DNA of 52,864 nt from a virus. The notes beneath the pieces were generated by a model. It saw nothing but the letters and a program-made list of their open reading frames with translations, was not told the DNA's origin and searched no databases. The position numbers and the translations under genes are program-made. Shown in pieces: positions 7,045-15,130 of this stretch. The DNA lies in the IMG/VR virus record IMGVR_UViG_3300001472_000023, positions 1 to 52,864 of that record. One strand, written 5' to 3'. The stretch's first letter is position 1. Every line of letters starts with the position of its first letter.

Positions 7045-7845
7045 TTATATACACTCCAAAACCTGTTTCCACTCCATCTCCCCAATCACAGAGGTTAACT
7101 TAGTTATATCTGCCTTAGTGAACTTTTGATACTGGCCCTTTAGGTTGGAAGGCATAGTAATCTGCTTAACTTTAGCCCCAGAGTTTTCAGCCATTCTGTC
7201 AGCAATATCTTTAAATGAAACAGCATTACCAGTCCCGACATTAAAAATACCAGAGTCATCATGATGAAGCATACGATAATGCACCTCACAAACGTCTTCG
7301 ACGTTAACAAAATCTCTGCTTGCTTTGGTCCTAAAAACTTTGATCTCTCCATCTTCCCGAACTTGTTTAATAAATTTAGTTATCGGACTGGCCTGTTCGC
7401 CTTTGTCCTCTTCGTGCGGACCATAGACATTGAAGTATCTAAATCCTTGATATGGATGATCTTCATTCAAGAGCCAATTGTCAAACATATATTTACTATA
7501 AGCGTAAGGACTTAATGGAATACAAAACTGATCCTCTTCGAAAGTATCAGCTAATCCATAAACAGAAGCACTGCTAGCATACTGGAATTTAATATCCATA
7601 GCTGCACATAACTGATAAAGAGTACCAGAAAAGATAAAATTCTCTTTTAAAATCTTTTTGAGGTCTGTCTCTGTAGTACTTGAGTTAGCCCCAAGGTGAA
7701 TTACTGCATCAATACCGTTTAAAGGCGGTAAATCCCCACCATTTTTTGTATCGTACCCTTCTACCTCAATACCCCTCTTAGATAAATAAGGGCAAAGGTT
7801 CTTGCCAATAAAACCTTCGCTACCAGTCACTAATACTCTTTTCAC
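7045..7845 (-). CDS. hldD: HldD-like NDP-heptose 6-epimerase (extended SDR family)
   Basis: A 266-residue NAD(P)-binding epimerase. It has the Rossmann start VTGSEGFIGKNL (residues 6-17) and the HldD-specific pattern GANSSTTETD. It also has YASSASVYG, the YAYSK catalytic Tyr-Lys pair, FRYFNVYGPHEEDKG, RDFVNVEDV and NLKGQYQKFTKAD near the end. These phrases in this order are those of ADP-L-glycero-D-manno-heptose 6-epimerase, which inverts C6 of the activated heptose for lipopolysaccharide core or surface glycans. It is somewhat shorter than the bacterial enzyme (about 310), mainly in the first third. It lies away from the main sugar cluster (21.6-28.4 kb) but on the same strand. Together they could supply a nucleotide-activated heptose. 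Confidence 0.82.
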   Translation of the reverse strand: MKRVLVTGSEGFIGKNLCPYLSKRGIEVEGYDTKNGGDLPPLNGIDAVIHLGANSSTTETDLKKILKENFIFSGTLYQLCAAMDIKFQYASSASVYGLADTFEEDQFCIPLSPYAYSKYMFDNWLLNEDHPYQGFRYFNVYGPHEEDKGEQASPITKFIKQVREDGEIKVFRTKASRDFVNVEDVCEVHYRMLHHDDSGIFNVGTGNAVSFKDIADRMAENSGAKVKQITMPSNLKGQYQKFTKADITKLTSVIGEMEWKQVLECI

Positions 7846-7857
7846 AGAGATATTATA

Positions 7858-8832
7858 TTAAAGATCGCCCTTATCTTCAATAACTTCTTTAATATCAGAA
7901 AGGAAGGGATAAGCATTCAACAGATCTTGATGTTCTGCAAAATTTTCGTCTGCCCATCCCCACTCTGTTAAGACCTCATCTTCATCCCATTCCATAGCTT
8001 CTTCTGAAGCCATAGAACTAACAGGTTTTTTAGACCAGAATTTACAACTCCAGTACCTTGGAGTAGTTTTATCTTTAGCTGTATCGCACTTATGTCTAGC
8101 CCTAAAGCTTCTACGACGATCAGGATCATCACGCTTGATCTCCATATTAGGATCACCAAACTTTACCATGATCACATTGCCAGTTTTAGGGTTTTTTACG
8201 TATACCCCAAACTTTTTTTTACCGCCCTTTAATCTAAAGGGTTTATTTAAAGTCTTTTTTTCTGCTTCAGAGTAGTCTATATCCTCTATGTCTTGGCTAG
8301 ACTCCGCCGAAGCGTCTATTTTAACAAAATCTAAGCGAGCTAAAGCAAAATCCAATTCATCAAAATCTATAAAGGCTTTGCCATGCTCTTCAATGTAGTA
8401 ATCTTCTGAGCCTTTTGCTACATCTTGGTCTGCAGCACGATAAGATTTTTTAACCTTACCCCCACGGACCATCTTCAAAAACATATTAACCCTAGCCATA
8501 GCCCATTGACCTCTGGTCTTTCCGGGCCTATGGCTAGAACTAAATGCTCCCGCACCACGGCGGTATATTTTTTTTAACTGAGTAAGAGATACTTTTTTGG
8601 AATACTTCTCATTATGCTCTTTAACTTTGTTTTTAAGAGCTGTTACAACTTTTTCAGAAAAAGCAATTTTTTTTCCATCTTTACCTCCAGCACTGCCTTT
8701 CTTGTTCTTACTAGAACCTTTTTTACGCTCACTAGGCTTAGAGGGAGTTTGTGCCTCACCCTTAGGCCCAGAACGCTTAGCAGACCGAGATTCAAGAAAA
8801 TCCTTGGCTTCTTTAGAAAAATCGTATTCCAT
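7858..8832 (-). CDS. Conserved phage protein with C-terminal FGDPNMEIKRD-type domain
   Basis: About 324 residues from the ATG at 8832; a TTG three bases upstream is less likely. Residues 1-55 are basic, Ser/Lys-rich and probably disordered. Residues 75-115 contain RRGAGAFSSSHRPGKTRGQWAMARVNMFLK, a small domain met in phage and large-virus proteins as a domain of unknown function. Residues 200-260 contain FGVYVKNPKTGNVIMVKFGDPN, then RRRSFRARHKCDT and RYWSCKFW. These are a strongly conserved phrase in many large phages, where it sits in or near prohead or scaffold-type genes. The last 60 residues are acidic. Its exact role is unknown; association with head assembly or DNA is a guess. Confidence 0.65.
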   Translation of the reverse strand: MEYDFSKEAKDFLESRSAKRSGPKGEAQTPSKPSERKKGSSKNKKGSAGGKDGKKIAFSEKVVTALKNKVKEHNEKYSKKVSLTQLKKIYRRGAGAFSSSHRPGKTRGQWAMARVNMFLKMVRGGKVKKSYRAADQDVAKGSEDYYIEEHGKAFIDFDELDFALARLDFVKIDASAESSQDIEDIDYSEAEKKTLNKPFRLKGGKKKFGVYVKNPKTGNVIMVKFGDPNMEIKRDDPDRRRSFRARHKCDTAKDKTTPRYWSCKFWSKKPVSSMASEEAMEWDEDEVLTEWGWADENFAEHQDLLNAYPFLSDIKEVIEDKGDL

Positions 8833-8841
8833 CAAGATTTG

Positions 8842-9048
8842 TTACACGCTTTCTTCAAAAACTTCATTATAAGTTTGAAGTTTTTCTTCTTCACTCATTC
8901 CCGATAATTGTTTCGACACTTCATTCACAGACAAAGATGTCACAATATCGATTAATTCAGAGAAGGTCAGATTGCTTGCTATCCGATTCACAAGAGCTTT
9001 TTCTAGCTTTTCGACTTGTTCTTCAGACAATTTCTCTAACTCAGGCAT
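8842..9048 (-). CDS. Small acidic helical protein
   Basis: A 68-residue protein, mostly charged helix (LEKLSEEQVEKLEKALVNRIASN), with no recognised family. It overlaps the stop of the upstream gene (9048..9254) by one base (TAATG). It is part of a run of five small genes with one- to four-base overlaps between 8.8 and 9.6 kb. Such clusters usually code early host-interaction or replication accessory proteins, but nothing specific can be assigned. Confidence 0.6.
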   Translation of the reverse strand: MPELEKLSEEQVEKLEKALVNRIASNLTFSELIDIVTSLSVNEVSKQLSGMSEEEKLQTYNEVFEESV

Positions 9049-9254
9049 TAACCTTGGTCTACAGGCTTACTTTTATAAATTCGAAGATCAGGCTGAGTAT
9101 CCTTTTCTTTGAATTTATTAGTGAAAATGACAATCTCCAACTTCTCCCCGTTAATTGTTAAATTACCAGAGTAGAAGGGCTTGTCTCCACCTTTGCGCCA
9201 AAGAGCGCCTACTTCACGATCAGACCATTCGCTGCTTGTTTTACTTTCATTCAT
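9048..9254 (-). CDS. Conserved small phage protein (GALWxK / NKxK family)
   Basis: A 68-residue protein with the layout SEWSDREVGALWRKG, then a short beta pair (FYSGNLTINGEKLEIVIFTNK) and QPDLRIYKSKP. This matches a common small phage and bacterial protein type in which a 'GALW' start is followed by a small beta-barrel-like body and 'PD.R.Y'. Its function is unknown to me; similarity to DUF736-like single-stranded DNA-associated proteins is only superficial. Its ATG overlaps the stop of the 49-residue gene upstream. Confidence 0.62.
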   Translation of the reverse strand: MNESKTSSEWSDREVGALWRKGGDKPFYSGNLTINGEKLEIVIFTNKFKEKDTQPDLRIYKSKPVDQG

Positions 9255-9400
9255 AGATTGATATAAGTTTTAATTAAATGTTTTTCATTGTGAGGGAGTT
9301 TATTATAACGCTTCTTGATGCGCCGATAGATTCTCCTCATAATAGGGTTTTCTTGAAATGAGATTAAACTCCTAAGATACTTAGATGTTGACCCACTCAT
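9251..9400 (-). CDS. 49-residue basic protein, hypothetical
   Basis: A short ORF from the ATG at 9400 to the TGA at 9251-9253. The product starts MSGSTSKYLRSLISFQENP and is strongly basic in the middle (MRRIYRRIKKRYNKL). Two junctions support it. Its ATG shares one base with the TAA of the gene at 9400..9609, and its TGA overlaps the ATG of the next gene in an ATGA. Without it there would be a 145-base gap in an otherwise gapless array. The basic stretch suggests binding to nucleic acid or RNA polymerase; this is only a guess. Confidence 0.7.
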   Translation of the reverse strand: MSGSTSKYLRSLISFQENPIMRRIYRRIKKRYNKLPHNEKHLIKTYINL

Positions 9401-9609
9401 TACTTACTTGAATTAACTGACGCTAGACTAGTTTTAGCTAGGCGACGATTTGAACGGTTATTCCGATCAAAAATAGTAATGTAATTGTTGGTCTCACTAA
9501 GAAACTGTGCATTGTAGACTTCCCCTTGTACAGTCTTAAGGCCGAAGAATCTACCCTTTGTTGCACGAATCGCCTTGAGCGCCGACATTTGTTTACGATT
9601 AAGTTTCAT
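9400..9609 (-). CDS. Conserved small phage protein
   Basis: A 69-residue basic protein: MKLNRKQMSALKAIRATKG followed by RFFGLKT, NAQFLSETNNYITIFDRN and RRLAKTSLASV. Small proteins with the same 'A.RATKGRFFGL..... NAQF.SET..Y...YDRN' layout occur in many phages. The fold looks like a small beta domain after an N-terminal helix. Function is unknown; the basic charge and its position beside replication genes suggest nucleic-acid binding. The next gene starts on its stop codon. Confidence 0.62.
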   Translation of the reverse strand: MKLNRKQMSALKAIRATKGRFFGLKTVQGEVYNAQFLSETNNYITIFDRNNRSNRRLAKTSLASVNSSK

Positions 9610-9654
9610 AACAGCATTATTATTAAGAATCCCGGTGAAAAATCCAGTAAAATT

Positions 9655-11934
9655 TCATATTTTATCTAAATTTATCTTTACCTTATCCAAAGTTATCTGG
9701 TGACAAATAAATTTATTAATCTTCTCATCAAATCTTTTTTGAAAGTCGATTAAGTTTTTGGAGTTTTTAGCAAAACTTTTCAAAAAACCTAAGGAATAAG
9801 TCAAGCTTATCCCATTTATCTTTAAATCTTTATTTATCCCATGTAATTTTTGCCAGAGGACTCGGAAAATATCTTTTTTCTTCAATTGCTTCAAAAAGAC
9901 ATGGCAATCAAAAAACACAGATAACTCTTTAAACACCGCTGCCGTAGGGGTTTCAGCACTACAGTTAAAGCCCATTGATGAATCATTCTCTACTCCGCTA
10001 GTTACAAAAATTTTACTATTAGAAAAGTCTGCTATATCTCCGTTGGACATCTGAAGCTTACCTTCCTTTAAAATCTGAGCGAATAAAGTTTTCACCGAAA
10101 AATGAACTTTATGAAAGTCATCTATAATTATAACGCTATTAGGTTGAATATTAATCTTTTCACTCAAAGATGTGTTTGCGTTATTCTCTGGTAGTATTTT
10201 AAATTTAGCATATTCATCTGAAAAGTGAACCCCACTATAACTAAGTACGTTAACCCCACTCCTTTCTAAAGTGTCTTTTAATACAGAGCATAAAAAGCTC
10301 TTACCTGTAGACTCACCCCCAGTGATGCAATAAATATTTGGAGCAGAACCTTTTCTATTAACGCCGTAGTTAGATAAGCTAATCTCCTCACCCAATTTTT
10401 TAATTGTAGAATTATTGCCAACGAACCTTTTCTTAACATCCTTTAGTAAATCAGATAATATCTCAGGCTTACACAAGGGGTTCTCCTTCTTCGAAAAGAA
10501 ATCTTTTAAGTGCTGCAATGTCACCTTAGGAGATTCTTTCTGCATGTCTTCTCCCCACTTGAGTAGTTTTTCATTCATTGCTGATATTAAATCCTCTGTA
10601 GACACCTTCTCCTCTAAATTACAAATTATTTGCTCTTGTATCTCTTTTATAGAAGGGTCTACCTCCCAATAACTCAATTTAGATTGTGCGCCACAATGAT
10701 CAACAACATCAATAGCTTTATCGGGATAAAATTTATTCGGCAAATATTTTTCACAATAATCGATAACATTATTTACAAAATTATCTGTATACTCGACCCC
10801 ATGAAACTCTTCGTAATGAGAAGTTATAGTAGGAAGGATTTTTTTCATTTGGAATTTAGAAGGTTCTTTAATTATGACCTTTTCGAAACGCCTATCTAAA
10901 GCTGAATCCTTTTTAATAGTGTTAGTGTATTCATTAATCGTCGTTGCGCCAATACAACTAATTGTACCACGAGCCAACTCTGGCTTTAAGATATTAGAAG
11001 CTTCAAGAGAATTCTCTGTAGTTCCTCCTGCACCAACTAAAGTGTGAACCTCGTCGATAAATAAGATGATATTATCATATTTCTTCACTTCATCAACGAA
11101 CTTCTCCAACCTTTCTTCAAACTGACCGCGATACTGAGTACCTGCAACCATGCTGGACAAGCTAAGAGAGTATATAACTTTATTGGCGATCAGCTCTGGA
11201 GAATCCCCAGAAACTATTCTTGCCGCTAAACCTTCGACTAAAGAAGTTTTACCCGTCCCAGCTGGTCCAACCAATATCGCGTTAGGTTTCTTTTTACGAC
11301 AAAGAATTGTAGATATCTCAGATATCTTGTCGTCAAAATCAACTATTTTGTCGAACTCATTCTTAGCTGCTTTAGCATTTAGGTTTTCAGCAAACTCATC
11401 TAAGATAGGGTTTTTATCAAACATGTCTATCCAGTCTTCCGTAGCATCTTTAGATAAAGACTCCCAAATATCTTCCGGCTCCGTTAACTCAATATCTTCA
11501 TCCCTACAAAACATAGAAATGTCATACATTAAATCATTATGGATGTCGTCATCAATAACCTCCTTAAAGGCTTTAGGCATATAATCTTCGTTCAGAAAAT
11601 TCAACAAAATTATTTCTGGGGCTATATAATCGCCTTGGAAAAAATCTATTTGAGTCTCTTCACAATAACCAACGAACTTATTAAACTTCGGAGTGAACTT
11701 ACTTGATATAGATTTAGTTTCTTTTTTCTTAGTGATAACTTTTGCAGAAGCCAATTTTAAAGGCTCGATACAGCCATATTTGTCTAATATAGTAAAACAA
11801 GACAAACTCAAATCATTAATAAAACAATGAAAAAATAAATCCATATCCACACCGTTCCTTTTTAAACTAAGGGAAAGATCACTGGATTCTTTAAATACAG
11901 AACGTATTTGAGGAGTGAAGGGTAAATCAATCAT
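9655..11934 (-). CDS. ClpA/ClpC-like AAA+ ATPase
   Basis: A 759-residue two-module Clp/Hsp100 ATPase. Residues 1-200 are an unusual N-terminal region. Module 1 has Walker A GPAGTGKTS (about 223-231), a pore-loop-type AGTQYRGQFEERL, Walker B ILFIDEVHTLVGAGG (about 288-302) and the sensor-like IGATTINEY and DRRFEKV. Module 2 is diverged: Walker A GGESTGKS (about 538-545) and VIIIDDFHKV (about 600) are present, but the rest matches Clp poorly. I see no ClpP-docking IG(F/L) loop. It probably unfolds proteins using ATP, perhaps without ClpP. It overlaps the polymerase gene by 4 bases, so it is co-translated with replication proteins and may remodel them, or act on host proteins. Confidence 0.85.
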   Translation of the reverse strand: MIDLPFTPQIRSVFKESSDLSLSLKRNGVDMDLFFHCFINDLSLSCFTILDKYGCIEPLKLASAKVITKKKETKSISSKFTPKFNKFVGYCEETQIDFFQGDYIAPEIILLNFLNEDYMPKAFKEVIDDDIHNDLMYDISMFCRDEDIELTEPEDIWESLSKDATEDWIDMFDKNPILDEFAENLNAKAAKNEFDKIVDFDDKISEISTILCRKKKPNAILVGPAGTGKTSLVEGLAARIVSGDSPELIANKVIYSLSLSSMVAGTQYRGQFEERLEKFVDEVKKYDNIILFIDEVHTLVGAGGTTENSLEASNILKPELARGTISCIGATTINEYTNTIKKDSALDRRFEKVIIKEPSKFQMKKILPTITSHYEEFHGVEYTDNFVNNVIDYCEKYLPNKFYPDKAIDVVDHCGAQSKLSYWEVDPSIKEIQEQIICNLEEKVSTEDLISAMNEKLLKWGEDMQKESPKVTLQHLKDFFSKKENPLCKPEILSDLLKDVKKRFVGNNSTIKKLGEEISLSNYGVNRKGSAPNIYCITGGESTGKSFLCSVLKDTLERSGVNVLSYSGVHFSDEYAKFKILPENNANTSLSEKINIQPNSVIIIDDFHKVHFSVKTLFAQILKEGKLQMSNGDIADFSNSKIFVTSGVENDSSMGFNCSAETPTAAVFKELSVFFDCHVFLKQLKKKDIFRVLWQKLHGINKDLKINGISLTYSLGFLKSFAKNSKNLIDFQKRFDEKINKFICHQITLDKVKINLDKI

Positions 11935-14489
11935 TTGGTTTTTAAATCCTTAAGCTTCATCATAATCTTTGTATCTACAACTCTAGCTGAATTAATAAAA
12001 CTAGTATCACGACTCTTACTAGCATTCAAGACTAATACCGCATCTTTAGAAATTTTATAATTATTAAGGAAGTCTGAGAGCTTTTCCTCCCTTGAATTAT
12101 CCATCAATATAAATTTAGAAGAGGCTGTATTGTCAGAAGCTTCTATGATCATATACTTATTGCCGTTTTGAGAAATCTTAGTGAAGAAATCTTTTACCTG
12201 ACAGACGACTTTATAACAAGTTTGTTCTGGAAGCTCTTTAACCTCCTTTAGAGTATTCAAAACTCCATACTGCTCTTCAAAGCATTCCTTTAAATCATGA
12301 GAATAACTATAGCCCAATAAAGAGTTTTCATACCACCAATTCGAAAATTTTTGGTAAGACTTATTTTTATCATACATCTCTCTATAATTAGAAAATTTCT
12401 TTAAGAAAGTCTTAAACCTACTATCCTTCATTAATACTCTGTTATCATCAGCAATAACGCCCATTTCAACCGCTTGAGCTATAGCGTGTAGCACATCTTC
12501 TCCCAAAATATCCTTCAACTTAATAAAATTCCTCTTCTCTCTATCTGTTAAGATATTAAAAGCTTGGCTTTCTAAAACCAAACGACTTCTAGTTTCAGTA
12601 GATTCATCCATTGATCCAGCCTGTATTAATGCTGCCAATACAGATATATTTATACCGCAACCCTTTGCTGCTGTAAAAACCTCATACTTACTATTAAAGC
12701 TCTTACCTCTAAAAGCAACCAATCCTTCTATAGATTTTTCTGATATACCTTTAATGCTATTAAGACCATACCTAATGTTATCGCCCTCAATACAAAAGTT
12801 AACCTTTGACTTAAACAAACTAGGCGGCAAAAGTTTTATCCCAAAATCGCCAAGCTCTTCGTGAACAGCCTTAATAACACCAAGTGGTTCAGGGTCAAAT
12901 TCTGAAGATTCTAAAACTGAAAGAAAAAACTCTTTAGGGTACCTGTATTTTAAGTAAACTGTTTTAGCAGCTAATTCTGCGTAAGCAAAGCTGTGAGATT
13001 TGTTAAACGAGTAATCAGCCGAAGCCTGTAATGCGTTCCAATAAAAATCACTAATCTCTTCATCCAACTCTAATTCTTCTCCAGCTTTATAAATTCGCTT
13101 CTTCCAAGATGGCATCTCTTCAGTTTTTTTCTTACCAACGATTCGGCGAAGAGTTTCAGCTTCTTCTAAAGAAAGGCCAAATACTTTATTAGCGATCTGC
13201 ATTAACTGCTCTTGATACAAAATCACATTTTTGGACCAAGATAAAATGTCATCCAATTCTGGATGCAAATTTAAGACAGTGGGGGAGTGTTTTTGGCTCA
13301 CATAATCACCTACAAATTGTAAAGCCCCCGGACGCGCTAAAGCCACAACATCAGATAATTCATTTAAGTTGTCTGGCTTTACATCTCTACAAACACTAAA
13401 GTTCGTATTCGCTGATATCTGGAACAGACCTTCTGGATGGCTATAGTCTTGAAGGGTCTCATAAATAAAAGGATCGTTCGCATCAATACTATCTATATCT
13501 ATACCTATCTTCTCGCAAGTTTTATGCGCGATAGTCAATGTTTTAAGGCCAAGAATATCAAACTTGACCATCAGATCAGCAACATCATGCATGTTATATC
13601 CAGTAATTAAATCTCCATCTTTTGTCTTCTGAAGCGGCACTACATTACGAATATCTTGAGAACAAATAGCGATCCCAGATGGATGTACTCCAGTATTCTT
13701 AATTAAATTTTCTATTTTTTTCGCGTTGACTAGAGTCCTTCTATGATTCCGACACCAAGCAGAAAACTTCTCACTCTCTTCTTCTGCGTTGGAAAGAGAT
13801 GATACCTTCCCGTGAAGCTTAGGGATCATATCACTAACAGCATTAGCTTGCTCCTCTTTCGCCTCATCAAAATACTTAGTCGCCTCTCTGATGCATAATT
13901 TAGAACTAAAAGTATTAAAAGTTAATATCTTAGCTGTCTTACCTTTATGCTTTCGTTCGATATAATCAATGACTCTTTGTCTTTGCTCATAACTAATGTC
14001 TGAATCAACATCTGGTAATAAACTACCAACAAGAAATTCTTTATTCCTAATATCGTATACTTTTTTAGCGCGACTCTTCGAAACAAATCTCTCAAAGAAA
14101 AGGTTATGGGGTATTGGGTCAATATTAGTCACACACAATAAATACAAAACCAAAGAACCCGCCGCTGACCCTCGACCAGCACCAGTGGGTATTTTATTTT
14201 CATGACAAAAGTTCAATACATCCCAATTGAGCAAAATATAATCCGTAAACCCCAACTCTTCAAAAGTTTCAAGCTCTTGCTTCGCACGATCAAAGTACTC
14301 TTTTTTATTAGCCAATTTAGTTATACCCTTATCCCTCAATCCTTTTCTGGTAAGTTCATACATAATATCCTTAGTAGAACTATCCTCGACAAGACCTATA
14401 GACTTCAATATTTCATTACCAACTAATGTTTTAGGTAGCTCTACCCCAATAGGCTCGCAATCGTCATATACTGTAAAATTTTCAAACAT
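11931..14489 (-). CDS. dnaE: DNA polymerase III alpha subunit, polymerase part
   Basis: An 852-residue DnaE-type polymerase core. It has GAGRGSAAGSLVLYLL (about 102-117) and PDVDSD (about 158-163), holding two of the catalytic aspartates. VKFDILGLKTLTI (about 306) holds the third, so all three metal ligands appear intact. The fingers and thumb motifs VALARPGAL, YQEQLMQIA and ADYSFNKSHSFAYA are present. A helix-hairpin-helix (NSIKGISEKSIEGL) and an OB-fold (CYKVVCQVKDFFTKI...) follow near residues 560 and 750. The PHP and exonuclease parts normally fused or associated are separate genes directly upstream. It shares one base with the exonuclease gene's stop. It should be the phage replicative polymerase; clamp and clamp loader are not in the window. 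Confidence 0.95.
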   Translation of the reverse strand: MFENFTVYDDCEPIGVELPKTLVGNEILKSIGLVEDSSTKDIMYELTRKGLRDKGITKLANKKEYFDRAKQELETFEELGFTDYILLNWDVLNFCHENKIPTGAGRGSAAGSLVLYLLCVTNIDPIPHNLFFERFVSKSRAKKVYDIRNKEFLVGSLLPDVDSDISYEQRQRVIDYIERKHKGKTAKILTFNTFSSKLCIREATKYFDEAKEEQANAVSDMIPKLHGKVSSLSNAEEESEKFSAWCRNHRRTLVNAKKIENLIKNTGVHPSGIAICSQDIRNVVPLQKTKDGDLITGYNMHDVADLMVKFDILGLKTLTIAHKTCEKIGIDIDSIDANDPFIYETLQDYSHPEGLFQISANTNFSVCRDVKPDNLNELSDVVALARPGALQFVGDYVSQKHSPTVLNLHPELDDILSWSKNVILYQEQLMQIANKVFGLSLEEAETLRRIVGKKKTEEMPSWKKRIYKAGEELELDEEISDFYWNALQASADYSFNKSHSFAYAELAAKTVYLKYRYPKEFFLSVLESSEFDPEPLGVIKAVHEELGDFGIKLLPPSLFKSKVNFCIEGDNIRYGLNSIKGISEKSIEGLVAFRGKSFNSKYEVFTAAKGCGINISVLAALIQAGSMDESTETRSRLVLESQAFNILTDREKRNFIKLKDILGEDVLHAIAQAVEMGVIADDNRVLMKDSRFKTFLKKFSNYREMYDKNKSYQKFSNWWYENSLLGYSYSHDLKECFEEQYGVLNTLKEVKELPEQTCYKVVCQVKDFFTKISQNGNKYMIIEASDNTASSKFILMDNSREEKLSDFLNNYKISKDAVLVLNASKSRDTSFINSARVVDTKIMMKLKDLKTK

Positions 14490-15130
14490 TATAAATTCAT
14501 GTGTTTTTTCAGCGCCTTAAAAACCTCATAGCACTTCTGGTTATCATATAGAGCGTTGTGTAAAAGATCTTCTTCAAAATCTATCCCAAAAAATTTAAGC
14601 AATTGGTTTTGAGATACCCTAGCCTTAAGAGATCGATCATGTATTATCTTATACTGCCAACTCAATAAATTATCTTTAGGTTTATCTAATTCTTCCCTGT
14701 AAGCCTTGCCGTAAGCTCTAGTGTCATAGATCCTTTTCAAATAACTATAGTCTGGAGTCTCACCCAAAGATCTTTGCATTCCTGCCACCATATAAACGTC
14801 AAATCCCAATAAGTTTTGGCCAACAACCTTATACTCAGGATCGAATAAATCTTTTTTGAAATCAGCCCAAACATTTTTCAAAGGCTCCTTCCTCTCGTTA
14901 TACTCGTCCCAACTAAAACCAGTCAAATGCTCTACCTTTTTATTAATTTGTAGATCCTTGTGACTAATATATCGATCATTCTCTTTTAAAATCCTATCTC
15001 CCTGACAGATGAGCCAAGAGACTTGCCAAGTACGAGAAGAATGAAGGTTCAACCCTTCAGTCTCAGTGTCAAATACTAAATATTTTTGGTTATACGGTAA
15101 CATCTTTGTAAGACTCCCAACAGAAATCAT
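14489..15130 (-). CDS. DnaQ-like 3'-5' proofreading exonuclease
   Basis: A 213-residue DEDD exonuclease. Motif ExoI is YLVFDTETEGL, ExoII is LLGFDVYMVAG, and ExoIII is HNALYDNQKC (His and Asp of the DEDDh type). An internal ATG at 15103 (MLPYNQKYLVFDTE) may be the true start, because the longer frame overlaps the upstream PHP gene by 41 bases. The gene lies between the PHP-domain gene and the polymerase gene, with one-base overlap to the latter. It very likely proofreads for the phage Pol III. The order PHP-exonuclease-polymerase recalls PolC, where the exonuclease is inserted in the PHP domain. Confidence 0.9.
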   Translation of the reverse strand: MISVGSLTKMLPYNQKYLVFDTETEGLNLHSSRTWQVSWLICQGDRILKENDRYISHKDLQINKKVEHLTGFSWDEYNERKEPLKNVWADFKKDLFDPEYKVVGQNLLGFDVYMVAGMQRSLGETPDYSYLKRIYDTRAYGKAYREELDKPKDNLLSWQYKIIHDRSLKARVSQNQLLKFFGIDFEEDLLHNALYDNQKCYEVFKALKKHMNL

